This document shows, piece after piece, positions 1-7,177 of a stretch of 64,000 nt of DNA. The position numbers and the translations under genes were made by a program. The stretch lies in assembly GCF_003293695.1 (NCBI RefSeq), contig NZ_CP029556.1:754001-818000 (forward strand), in the 5' to 3' direction. Every line of letters begins with the position of its first letter. The stretch's first letter is position 1. The notes below the pieces were generated by a model. The model was not told where the DNA came from and ran no database searches. It saw nothing but the letters and a program-made list of their open reading frames with translations. This stretch comes from Lysobacter oculi (GTDB lineage: Bacteria > Pseudomonadota > Gammaproteobacteria > Xanthomonadales > Xanthomonadaceae).

Positions 1-71
1 CGCCGACCGGCAAGCGCTATTGCATCAACGGCAACGTGCTGAAATTCGTGCCCGATACGGAGAAGAAGTGA
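1..71 (+). CDS. C-terminal end of an unidentified protein (partial)
   Basis: Only the last 22 or so codons are in the window, ending in TGA at 69-71. The readable C-terminus contains CINGNVLKFVP and ends DTEKK. That is too short to assign a family. The stop codon directly abuts the ATG of the next gene, so the two are probably co-transcribed and translationally coupled. Confidence 0.6.
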   Translation, partial: PTGKRYCINGNVLKFVPDTEKK

Positions 72-869
72 ATGGGTGATCTGCGCGTCTCGCTGGTGCA
101 GGGCGACACCCGCTGGCACGACCCGGCGGCCAACCGCGAGTACTACGGCGGGCTGATCGCGCCGCTGCACGGCCGCACCGACCTCATCATCCTGCCGGAG
201 ACCTTCACCAGCGGCTTCTCCAACGATGCGGTGAGCCGCGCCGAAGGCATGGACGGCGAGACCGTCGCGTGGATGCGCGAGCAGGCGGCGAAACTCGATG
301 CCGCGATCATCGGCAGCGTGCAGTTGAAGGTGGGCGATGCGGTCTACAACCGGCTCATCTTCGCCACGCCCGATGGCGGCCTGCAGCATTACGACAAGCG
401 CCATCTCTTCACCTTTGCCGGTGAACACGAGCGCTACGCCGCCGGCAGCGATCGTCTGAGCGTGGACTGGCGTGGCTGGCGGATCTGCCCGCTGGTCTGC
501 TACGACCTGCGCTTCCCGGTGTTCGCGCGCAACCGTTTCGATGTCGAACGCGAAGGCGCGCCGGACTACGACCTGCTGGTTTTCGTGGCCAACTGGCCGG
601 CGGCACGTGCGTATCCGTGGAAGACGCTGCTGCGGGCGCGGGCCATCGAGAACCTCTGCTACGTGGCCGGCGTGAACCGCGTCGGCACCGATGGCAACGG
701 ACTGGATTACGCCGGCGACAGCGCGGTCATCGACTTCCTCGGCCACCCGGTGAGCGAGGACGGCCCGGCGGAACTGGTGACCACCACCACGCTGCAGGCA
801 GACGAATTGCGGAAGCATCGCGAGCGGTTCCCGGCGATGCGCGACGCGGACGCCTTCGAGCTGCGCTGA
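72..869 (+). CDS. yafV: Omega-amidase / carbon-nitrogen hydrolase, YafV-NIT2 type
   Basis: A 265-residue member of the nitrilase superfamily. Enzymes of this branch hydrolyse alpha-ketoglutaramate or alpha-ketosuccinamate to the 2-oxoacid and ammonia, repairing by-products of glutamine transamination. The catalytic triad is visible: Glu43 in LPETFTSGF, Lys109 in YDKRHLF and Cys143 in CYDLRFP. The length and the Arg-Phe-Pro after the cysteine match YafV/NIT2 rather than true nitrilases. The protein is cytosolic, with no signal peptide. The ATG lies immediately after the upstream stop, which suggests coupling. Confidence 0.88.
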   Translation: MGDLRVSLVQGDTRWHDPAANREYYGGLIAPLHGRTDLIILPETFTSGFSNDAVSRAEGMDGETVAWMREQAAKLDAAIIGSVQLKVGDAVYNRLIFATPDGGLQHYDKRHLFTFAGEHERYAAGSDRLSVDWRGWRICPLVCYDLRFPVFARNRFDVEREGAPDYDLLVFVANWPAARAYPWKTLLRARAIENLCYVAGVNRVGTDGNGLDYAGDSAVIDFLGHPVSEDGPAELVTTTTLQADELRKHRERFPAMRDADAFELR

Positions 870-872
870 GGC

Positions 873-1433
873 TCAATCGCGGCAGACGAACTCGCCGGCT
901 TCCGGCGTGAGGCGGTAGAAGGCCATCTTGCGGTAGCTCCAGCGGTGGCAGCTGCCATCGGCGGTGAGCATCCACGCATGAGTCGATGCCCTGCCGGAGA
1001 GTCCGCGCAGCGACGTCCACAAGGTCCGGGTCGAATACGCTTCGGCGCCGGCCTCGCGCAGCGCGGCATGCATGGCGTAGCTGCGGACCATTTCGCCGGA
1101 GAACAGCGGCAGCCAGACGAAGGCTGCGAGCAGCATCCAGCGGCTGGCGAGCACGGGGAAGCGCGGCGCCCACCGAAGCGACATCCCCAACCCAATGGCG
1201 AACAGCAGCACGGTCAGCACGAAGACGCGCATCGCGAACGCCGGGAACACCACTGACAGCGCGACCCCGAAGAACGGCATCGCCAGCGGGCAGACCCATT
1301 GCATCGTGCCGGCGGTGAGGCCGTAGGCCAGCGCCACCTGCAGCGCATAGGCGAAGTGCAGGCAGAGCAGTTGGCCGCACAGGCTGCGTGCGGTCGTGGC
1401 GCGGCTTGGGGCGCGCGCATCCCGGTCATCCAT
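873..1433 (-). CDS. Uncharacterised inner-membrane protein
   Basis: About 186 residues with three or four hydrophobic segments in the first 120 residues, then a soluble C-terminal part with two cysteines (Cys-His-Arg-Trp and a terminal Val-Cys-Arg-Asp). I do not recognise the family. Two in-frame ATGs lie six bases apart. The second (1433) has AGGG at a proper distance, whereas for the first (1439) the purine tract directly abuts the codon, so 1433 is preferred. It converges on yafV with a gap of only 3 bp. Confidence 0.6.
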   Translation of the reverse strand: MDDRDARAPSRATTARSLCGQLLCLHFAYALQVALAYGLTAGTMQWVCPLAMPFFGVALSVVFPAFAMRVFVLTVLLFAIGLGMSLRWAPRFPVLASRWMLLAAFVWLPLFSGEMVRSYAMHAALREAGAEAYSTRTLWTSLRGLSGRASTHAWMLTADGSCHRWSYRKMAFYRLTPEAGEFVCRD

Positions 1434-1529
1434 CGACATCCCTGTATCCCGTGGCTGGAAGCGTGCGGGCAGGGTGGGCGGTGCGTGCGTGGGGAGGATG
1501 CGGCGCCGGTGCGCTGCGGGTGAAGCGGA

Positions 1530-2759
1530 CTATTTGGCCGCTGCGATGGCCGGCGTGATGCAGGCCGGCACCGGATAGCGATGCGCGTCGATGCCGTCGC
1601 GGGTGGCGATGATCGGGCGCTGGCGGGCATCCAGCCAGGGCAGGTCGCGCGGCCACCACGGCGCGGTCGCATCGCCCGGTTCCCACGGCACGCCGGGGCG
1701 CGGCGTGGCGATGTTCACACCCTGGCAGGCGGCGGCCGCCAGCGTGCGTTCGCCGGGTTCGGTCCAGCCGTGCGGGGCCAGGTTGAACAGCGCCCAATGC
1801 ACCGGGATGAAGGTACGTCCGCGCACCCAGCGATGTGCCAGCACCGCCTGTTCCGGGCCGGCGTGCCAGTCCGGCCACTGCCAGTTGTACTGGCCGGACT
1901 CGATCAGGGTGACGTCGAACGGGCCGAAACGGCGGCCGATCTCCTGCATCGCGTCGAGCAGACCGGTGTCGCCGGAATACCAGGCGCGATGCTTCGGCCC
2001 GACCAGCGCGTAGCCGGCCCAGAGCACGCGGTTGCGCTGCGGGTTGACGCGGCCGGTGGCGTGGCGCGCCGGCGTGGCGACGATGCGTACATCGCCCAGC
2101 TGCGTGTCTTCCCACCAGTCGAGTTCGGTGATGCGCTCCGGCGGGATGCCCCAGCGCTCCAGGTGCGCGCCGATGCCGAGCGGCACGATGAAACGCGTCT
2201 TCCAGTCGCGCATGGCGCGGATGGTCGGCATGTCCAGGTGGTCGTAGTGGTCGTGCGAGATGACCACAGCGTCCACGTCGCGCAGGGCGTCCAGCGGCAG
2301 CAGCGGCTTGAACCAGCGCGAGACGCCGATCCACAGCGGCGTGGCGGTCTGGCTCCAGATCGGGTCGATCAGCACGCGCGCGCCGTCGATCTCCACCAGC
2401 GCGCTGGAATGTCCGAACCAGGTCACGCGCAGGCCGTCGCGCACCGGCGCGGCCAGCCGCGCGGCGCTGTCGTGGACCATCGGGAAGCTGGCGTCGGTGG
2501 GGTCGGGCGGGGGCTTGAAGCCGGCTTCGGCGGTCGGCGCGTGGTCATCGCGGCCCACCACGCCAAAGCCGCTCCACATCGCCTGCGGGTTGACGAAGCG
2601 GTCGCCCTGCCACTGCGGCGAGCGCTGCATGCGCGCCAGCCGCTCGCCCGAAGGCGTGCCGCCAAAGCCCGGCGCAAAGCTGATCACCGCCCAGACCAGC
2701 GCGGCGAAAACAAGCACACCGAGGGCGATCCGGCGCAGCCAGCGCCAGAGCGTCTTCAT
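1530..2759 (-). CDS. MBL-fold metallo-hydrolase (UlaG / NAPE-PLD-like), membrane-anchored
   Basis: A 409-residue protein with an N-terminal transmembrane anchor (residues about 9-30) followed by a metallo-beta-lactamase fold. The metal-binding signature HDHYDH is at about residues 169-174, preceded by WFGHSS and IDP motifs typical of the UlaG/NAPE-PLD-like branch. A second metal motif, WYSGDTG, and a later HWALFN stretch are also present. Substrates of this branch range from N-acyl phosphatidylethanolamine to small lactones, so the substrate here is unknown. A TTG codon 6 bp upstream also extends the frame, but ATG at 2759 is the natural start. It lies 12 bp downstream of rluB and may be the last gene of that operon. 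Confidence 0.8.
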   Translation of the reverse strand: MKTLWRWLRRIALGVLVFAALVWAVISFAPGFGGTPSGERLARMQRSPQWQGDRFVNPQAMWSGFGVVGRDDHAPTAEAGFKPPPDPTDASFPMVHDSAARLAAPVRDGLRVTWFGHSSALVEIDGARVLIDPIWSQTATPLWIGVSRWFKPLLPLDALRDVDAVVISHDHYDHLDMPTIRAMRDWKTRFIVPLGIGAHLERWGIPPERITELDWWEDTQLGDVRIVATPARHATGRVNPQRNRVLWAGYALVGPKHRAWYSGDTGLLDAMQEIGRRFGPFDVTLIESGQYNWQWPDWHAGPEQAVLAHRWVRGRTFIPVHWALFNLAPHGWTEPGERTLAAAACQGVNIATPRPGVPWEPGDATAPWWPRDLPWLDARQRPIIATRDGIDAHRYPVPACITPAIAAAK

Positions 2760-2771
2760 CGCCAACGCGCC

Positions 2772-4364
2772 TTAGCGGTTGCCGCCGCGCGGGCCGCCAC
2801 GGAAACCGCCACCCGGCTTGCCACCGCCACCGGGACGCGGGCCACGGTTGCCGGCCGGACGATTGCCGCCGGGGCGGTTGCCATCCGGACGCGGGCCACG
2901 GTTCTGGCGCGGGGCCTGGCCGTAGGGGTTGTGGCTGCCCGGATTGGCGTGGTCGGACGGGAAGCTCGGCGCATTGCCCGGATGGCCGTAGGGATGACGC
3001 GGCTTGGCCTGGCCTTCGCCGCGCGGACCACGCGGGCCGCCCTCGTTCTGGCGGAAGCCGCCGCCGGCAGTGGCGCCACCGGGACCACCCGGGCCGCCGC
3101 GACGCGGCTTGTTGCCGTAAGGCTTCTTGGGGCCGCGGGCATCGGCATTGCGATGGCCGGCCGGGCCGGTTTCCACGCCATCCGGCACATACCAGGTGCG
3201 CATCGCGGCCGGGTTGTCACCGCGCTGCTCGCCGGGGCGCATGCGCTGACCCTGCGGGCGCGGGCCCTTGGGCTTGAAGGTCTTGTGCGCCTGCTTGGCC
3301 GCGGCCTCGCCGGTGACGGTCAGGCCGCCCGGCTTGCGTGGGGCGCCGCGACGGCCGCGGTCCTCGCGGACGTGGTCGAAGCGGCGCAGCTCGCGGCCTT
3401 CGTCGGCGGCGTTGTGGCCGTTGACGTAACCGCCCTGCGCGCGACGGTCGCCGCCCAGGTGCACGGTGGACTTGGCGGCGCGGCGCTGGCCGATCACCGG
3501 CAGCAGCGTCAGCGCGGCCGGCACGCTGTCTTCCAGCCCGATCGACTTGCGCAGCGTTTCCACCTGCGCGTCCGGCAGTTCCTGCGAATGCCCGCGCAGC
3601 AGCGGCTGCGGCAGGCTGACCTGGCCGTAGCGGATGCGCTTGAGGCGCGAGACCTGGCAGCCCTGCGATTCCCACAGGCGGCGCACCTCGCGGTTGCGGC
3701 CTTCGGTCAGGGTGACGCGGAACCAGTCGTGGCGACCTTCGCTGGGCATGTCACCGCCACCGGCCATGCGGTCGATCTTGTCGAACTTGGCCGGGCCGTC
3801 TTCCAGCGCCACGCCGCGGCGCAGGCGGTCGACCAGCTTGTCGCTGACTTCCTCTTCGCCTTCCGGCGCGCGCACGCGGCAGACGTACTCGCGCTCGACC
3901 TCGTGGCTGGGGTGCATCATCGCGTTCGCCAGCTCGCCGTCGGTGGTGAGCAGCAGCAGGCCGCTGGTGTTGATGTCGAGGCGGCCGATCGAAATCCAGC
4001 GCGCGCCCTTCAGCATCGGCAGGTGTTCGAAGATGGTCGGGCGGCCCTCGGGGTCTTCGCGCGTGGTCACTTCGCCTTCCGGCTTGTTGTACATCAGCAC
4101 GCGCGGCGGCTCGGTCAGCGCGCTCGCCACGAAGGCGCGGCCGTCCAGCTCGATCTTGTCGCCGGCCTTGACCGACATGCCGACCTTGGCCGGCTCGCCG
4201 TTGACGACCACCTTGCCGTCGGCGATGCGCTGTTCCAGCGCGCGGCGCGAGCCCAGTCCGGCCTGTGCCAGCACCTTGTGCAGGCGTTCTTCCAGCTTGC
4301 TGGCCGGGGTGTCGGCGCCGTCACGCTTCAGGGACAGCTTGCCGCGGGGTTCTTCATTGCTCAT
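2772..4364 (-). CDS. rluB: 23S rRNA pseudouridine(2605) synthase RluB with long basic Gly/Arg/Pro tail
   Basis: A 530-residue protein. Residues 23-85 form an S4-type RNA-binding domain. Residues 88-275 form an RsuA-type pseudouridine synthase domain with catalytic Asp130 in GRLDINTSG and the late EGRNREVRRLW motif. This family isomerises U2605 of 23S rRNA. RluB proteins are usually near 290-350 residues. Here about 230 extra residues (300-530) are low-complexity and strongly basic, rich in Gly, Arg, Pro, Asn and His, with repeated RGP, GGP and NRP units. The tail resembles RGG-type RNA-binding tails, and its role is unknown. The ATG overlaps the scpB stop (ATGA), so translation is coupled to scpB. 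Confidence 0.93.
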   Translation of the reverse strand: MSNEEPRGKLSLKRDGADTPASKLEERLHKVLAQAGLGSRRALEQRIADGKVVVNGEPAKVGMSVKAGDKIELDGRAFVASALTEPPRVLMYNKPEGEVTTREDPEGRPTIFEHLPMLKGARWISIGRLDINTSGLLLLTTDGELANAMMHPSHEVEREYVCRVRAPEGEEEVSDKLVDRLRRGVALEDGPAKFDKIDRMAGGGDMPSEGRHDWFRVTLTEGRNREVRRLWESQGCQVSRLKRIRYGQVSLPQPLLRGHSQELPDAQVETLRKSIGLEDSVPAALTLLPVIGQRRAAKSTVHLGGDRRAQGGYVNGHNAADEGRELRRFDHVREDRGRRGAPRKPGGLTVTGEAAAKQAHKTFKPKGPRPQGQRMRPGEQRGDNPAAMRTWYVPDGVETGPAGHRNADARGPKKPYGNKPRRGGPGGPGGATAGGGFRQNEGGPRGPRGEGQAKPRHPYGHPGNAPSFPSDHANPGSHNPYGQAPRQNRGPRPDGNRPGGNRPAGNRGPRPGGGGKPGGGFRGGPRGGNR

Positions 4365-5233
4365 GGGGTGCTCCTGACCTCGCCATCGGCGGCGATGTCG
4401 TGTTCTTCGTTGTCATGGGTGGAAGTGGATGACGAAGCGGCTTGTTCCGCGTCGCCGGGGTCTTGGGTGGAAGCGGCTCCGGTGTCGTCGCCGGTTTCCG
4501 CGTCCTGCATCTCGGCTTCGGTGTCGTTGCCGGACGAAGCGTCTTCGACACCTTCATACGCCGAAGCCGCATCGGTATCCGAAGCGGTGTCGAGGGCCGA
4601 AGCGTCATCCGCATCGCCTTCGTCCAAGCCGGGAGTCTCGTCGGTGCCGGCATCACTATTGGCGGCGATCGGCGCGACATCGAAATCGAACTGCGGGTCC
4701 AGCTCGCCGAAATCCTTCAGCTCCGACAGCGGCGGCAGCTCGTCCAGCCGCTTCAGCCCGAAGTAGTCGAGGAAGCCTTTGGTGGTGCCGAGCAGTTCCG
4801 GGCGGCCCGGCACTTCGCGGTGGCCGACCACGCGGATCCAGTCGCGTTCCTCGAGCGTCTTGATGATGTTGCTGTTGGTCGCCACCCCGCGGATCTGCTC
4901 GATCTCGCCGCGGGTGATCGGCTGGCGGTAGGCGATCAGCGCCAGCGTTTCCAGCGTGGCGCGGGTGTACTTGATCTGGCGCTCGGCCCACATCCGGCTG
5001 ACCCAGGCGTGGACGTCGGCCTGCACCTGGTAGCGCCAGCCGGAAGCGACTTCCACCAGCTCCACGCCACGGCCTTCGCACTGCGCCTGCAGTTCGGCCA
5101 GCGCGGCGGCGATGCTGCCTTCCGGAGCCGGTTCGTCCAGGGTGAACAGCGCGGCGAGCTGCGCCACGGTCAGCGGCTGGCTGGCGGCGAGCAGGGCGCC
5201 TTCGACGATGCGGGTGACGAGGATCTGGTCCAT
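4361..5233 (-). CDS. scpB: Segregation and condensation protein B, with acidic C-terminal tail
   Basis: ScpB forms the Smc-ScpA-ScpB complex that compacts and segregates the chromosome. It consists of paired winged-helix domains, seen here in about residues 5-190, including ALIAYRQPITRGEIEQIRG. The predicted protein is 290 residues because a roughly 95-residue tail (195-290) of Asp, Glu, Ser, Ala and Thr follows the folded part. The start was set at MDQILVTRI because the 21 upstream codons are Pro/Arg-rich and unlike ScpB. It begins 28 bp after scpA and overlaps rluB by four bases. The smc partner gene is 2 kb away on the other strand. Confidence 0.92.
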   Translation of the reverse strand: MDQILVTRIVEGALLAASQPLTVAQLAALFTLDEPAPEGSIAAALAELQAQCEGRGVELVEVASGWRYQVQADVHAWVSRMWAERQIKYTRATLETLALIAYRQPITRGEIEQIRGVATNSNIIKTLEERDWIRVVGHREVPGRPELLGTTKGFLDYFGLKRLDELPPLSELKDFGELDPQFDFDVAPIAANSDAGTDETPGLDEGDADDASALDTASDTDAASAYEGVEDASSGNDTEAEMQDAETGDDTGAASTQDPGDAEQAASSSTSTHDNEEHDIAADGEVRSTP

Positions 5234-5261
5234 GCGGTATCGGGTGTGAACTTGGGGCGGC

Positions 5262-6173
5262 TCAGGCCGCGGGATCCGCCGGGGTATCGGCGGCATCGTC
5301 GAACTCGCTGTCCGGCAGGTCGGCCGGGGCGTCGCGGGTGGCCAGTGACTTGACGTAGATGGCGGCCAGCGGCGCTTCCTGCACGATCTCCACCAGCTGC
5401 TCCTTGGCCAGCGTGAGCAGGCCCAGGAAGGTCACCACCACGCCGAGCCGGCCTTCCTCGGCGCTGAACAGCGACTCGAAGCGGTGGAAGGCGCCGTCGT
5501 GCAGGCGGTCCAGCAGCTCGCCCATGCGCTGGCGCACCGAGAGCGCGTCGCGCTTGATCGCGTGCTGGGTGAACAGCTCGGCGCGCTTGAGCACGTCGTG
5601 CAGGGCCAGCAGCATCTCGCGCATGTCCACTTCCGGCGGCTCGCGGTGGACCTGGCGGTCGGCCATGTGCGCGGCGGCGACCGGGGTGGTGTCGCGTTCC
5701 TGGCGGGGCAGGCGGTCCAGGTCCTCGGCGGCCTGTTTGTAGCGTTCGTATTCCTGCAGGCGGCGGACCAGGTCGGCGCGCGGGTCTTCCTCCAGCCCCT
5801 CGTCGTTGGGCGGGCGCGGCAGCAGCATCCGCGACTTGATCTCGGCCAGGATCGCGGCCATCACCAGGTATTCGGCGGCCAGCTCGAAGCGCATCTCGTG
5901 CATGGCCTGGATGTAGTCCACGTACTGGCGGGTGATTTCCGCCACCGGGATGTCGAGGATGTCCAGGTTCTGCCGGCGGATCAGGTACAGCAGCAGGTCG
6001 AGCGGGCCTTCGAAGGCCTCCAGGATGACTTCGAGCGCGTCCGGCGGGATGTAGAGGTCCTTGGGGATCTCCAGCACCGGCTGGCCAAGCACCGTCGCCA
6101 GCGGCATTTCCTGCTGCTGGGGCGCGGGGTGGACGGGAAGCGCGGGCGCCAGGGCGGCGTTCTCTTCGGTCAT
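5262..6173 (-). CDS. scpA: Segregation and condensation protein A (kleisin)
   Basis: A 303-residue kleisin that bridges the Smc heads. The N-terminal helical domain is marked by FEGPLDLLLYLIRRQNLDI and the following IPVAEIT, which are diagnostic of ScpA. The C-terminal winged helix is at about residues 225-285. The start chosen is MTEENAAL at 6173. The frame stays open upstream to 6290, but the extra 39 residues lack family similarity. No strong Shine-Dalgarno sequence is seen, so the start is less certain than the gene. It is the first gene of scpA-scpB-rluB. Confidence 0.92.
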   Translation of the reverse strand: MTEENAALAPALPVHPAPQQQEMPLATVLGQPVLEIPKDLYIPPDALEVILEAFEGPLDLLLYLIRRQNLDILDIPVAEITRQYVDYIQAMHEMRFELAAEYLVMAAILAEIKSRMLLPRPPNDEGLEEDPRADLVRRLQEYERYKQAAEDLDRLPRQERDTTPVAAAHMADRQVHREPPEVDMREMLLALHDVLKRAELFTQHAIKRDALSVRQRMGELLDRLHDGAFHRFESLFSAEEGRLGVVVTFLGLLTLAKEQLVEIVQEAPLAAIYVKSLATRDAPADLPDSEFDDAADTPADPAA

Positions 6174-6400
6174 CAAGGTGTCGGCATCTACCGGCTGCGG
6201 CCGGGCCGCATGGTGGATCGGGGTGGTTGGCGTGCAACGCAGGTTCGGGCACGCCCAGTGCGCGCTCGCGGCCAGTGGCTGCCGCGACATCGTTCAAAAG
6301 GGCGTGGGAGGCTGCTGCGGGCGGGAAAGACGCCACGGGGCAAAGCCTCGATGGGCCAAGCCTAAGGCCTGCGGCGGGCCGTGTCCAGCCGGGGCGCCGT

Positions 6401-6406
6401 TAGAAT
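6401..6406 (+). promoter_or_regulatory. Possible -10 element before the YciI gene
   Basis: TAGAAT lies 31 bp before the YciI start in the intergenic region divergent to scpA. No convincing -35 hexamer sits 16-18 bp upstream, so this is only a weak candidate. Confidence 0.3.
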
Positions 6407-6436
6407 CGGGGCCCAACCCCCGAGGCAGGACAACGC

Positions 6437-6736
6437 ATGTGGTACGTAATCGAGGGACATGACGGCCCGGATGTGCTGTCGAAGCGGATGGCCGCGCGCG
6501 CCGGCCACATCGACCGGCTGAAGGCGCTGGCCGGCGAAGGCCGCCTGCTGCTGGCCGGCCCGTGCCCGGCGATCGACGCCGAAGACCCCGGCCCGGCGGG
6601 CTACAGCGGCAGCGTGGTCATCGCCGAATTCGAATCGCTGGAAGCCGCGCGCGCCTGGGCCGACGCCGATCCCTATGTCGATGCCGGCGTCTACACCCGC
6701 GTCGATGTCCGCCCGTTCCGCAAGGTGCTGCCGTGA
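6437..6736 (+). CDS. YciI family protein
   Basis: A 99-residue ferredoxin-like alpha/beta protein of the YciI family. Visible family features are the N-terminal MWYVIEGHD strand, the central RxxHIDRL helix with its conserved histidine, and the DPYVDAGVY segment near the C-terminus. The biochemical role of the family is poorly defined. Some members act as small hydrolases or accompany oxidoreductases. The stop overlaps the GTG start of the BolA gene (GTGA), so the two are translationally coupled, as often seen in Xanthomonadaceae. The gene is divergent from scpA. Confidence 0.85.
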   Translation: MWYVIEGHDGPDVLSKRMAARAGHIDRLKALAGEGRLLLAGPCPAIDAEDPGPAGYSGSVVIAEFESLEAARAWADADPYVDAGVYTRVDVRPFRKVLP

Positions 6737-7026
6737 CCCATACCGAAGCCGACATCCCGCGCCTCAACCCCGGGCGCATCGAGAAGATGCGGACGCTGCT
6801 GACCGAGGCCTTCGCGCCGACCGAGTTGGTCATCGGCGACGACAGCCACCGGCATGCCGGCCATGGCGGCGGGGCACAGGGCCACGGGCATTTCAGCGTG
6901 CGCATCGTCAGCCCGGCCTTCGCGGGGATGCTGCCGCTGGCCCGCCATCGCGCCATCTACGCCGCGCTGGGCACAATGATGACCGACGACATCCACGCGC
7001 TCGCCATCGACGCCAAGGCGCCTTGA
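6733..7026 (+). CDS. bolA: BolA family protein
   Basis: A 97-residue BolA/IbaG-type protein. These proteins pair with monothiol glutaredoxins in iron-sulfur trafficking, and BolA also acts as a morphogene and DNA-binding regulator. The fold markers are [13 protein letters not shown], then DDSHRHAGH (the conserved cysteine/histidine loop is represented by His here), [14 protein letters not shown], a [10 protein letters not shown] helix and the terminal IHALAIDAK motif. The start is inferred as the GTG at 6733. It gives a 4-base overlap with YciI and a normal BolA length, whereas the next ATG would delete the first helix. Confidence 0.85.
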   Translation: MTHTEADIPRLNPGRIEKMRTLLTEAFAPTELVIGDDSHRHAGHGGGAQGHGHFSVRIVSPAFAGMLPLARHRAIYAALGTMMTDDIHALAIDAKAP

Positions 7027-7037
7027 AGCCGGTCCGC

Positions 7038-7097
7038 CATGGCTTGGGACTGCGTTCTATACTCGCGGGTCGGGATTCAAATCCCGCGCCATCGCCA
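7038..7097 (+). other. tRNA 3'-end-like sequence / hairpin upstream of smc
   Basis: The segment contains CGGGATTCAAATCCCG, which resembles a T-arm with one extra base. It is followed by seven bases, one base and then CCA, the order of a tRNA acceptor end. An ATGGC at 7039-7043 could pair with GCCAT at 7089-7092. There is no D-arm or anticodon arm, so it is not a functional tRNA. It could be a tRNA-end remnant, an old attachment site, or simply a hairpin in the smc 5' leader. A TATACT at 7058-7063 could be a -10 element for smc. Confidence 0.3.
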
Positions 7098-7143
7098 TCA
7101 ATAAAATCAACAAGTTGATGGCATAACTTCATCCAAAGACTCA

Positions 7144-7161
7144 CCCACGGACCTGCGTGGG
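7144..7161 (+). other. Small inverted repeat just upstream of smc
   Basis: CCCACG and CGTGGG are separated by six bases, ending 16 bp before the smc ATG. This could form a hairpin near the ribosome binding region. No function can be assigned. Confidence 0.3.
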
Positions 7162-7177
7162 CGGGCACAGACCGTAC

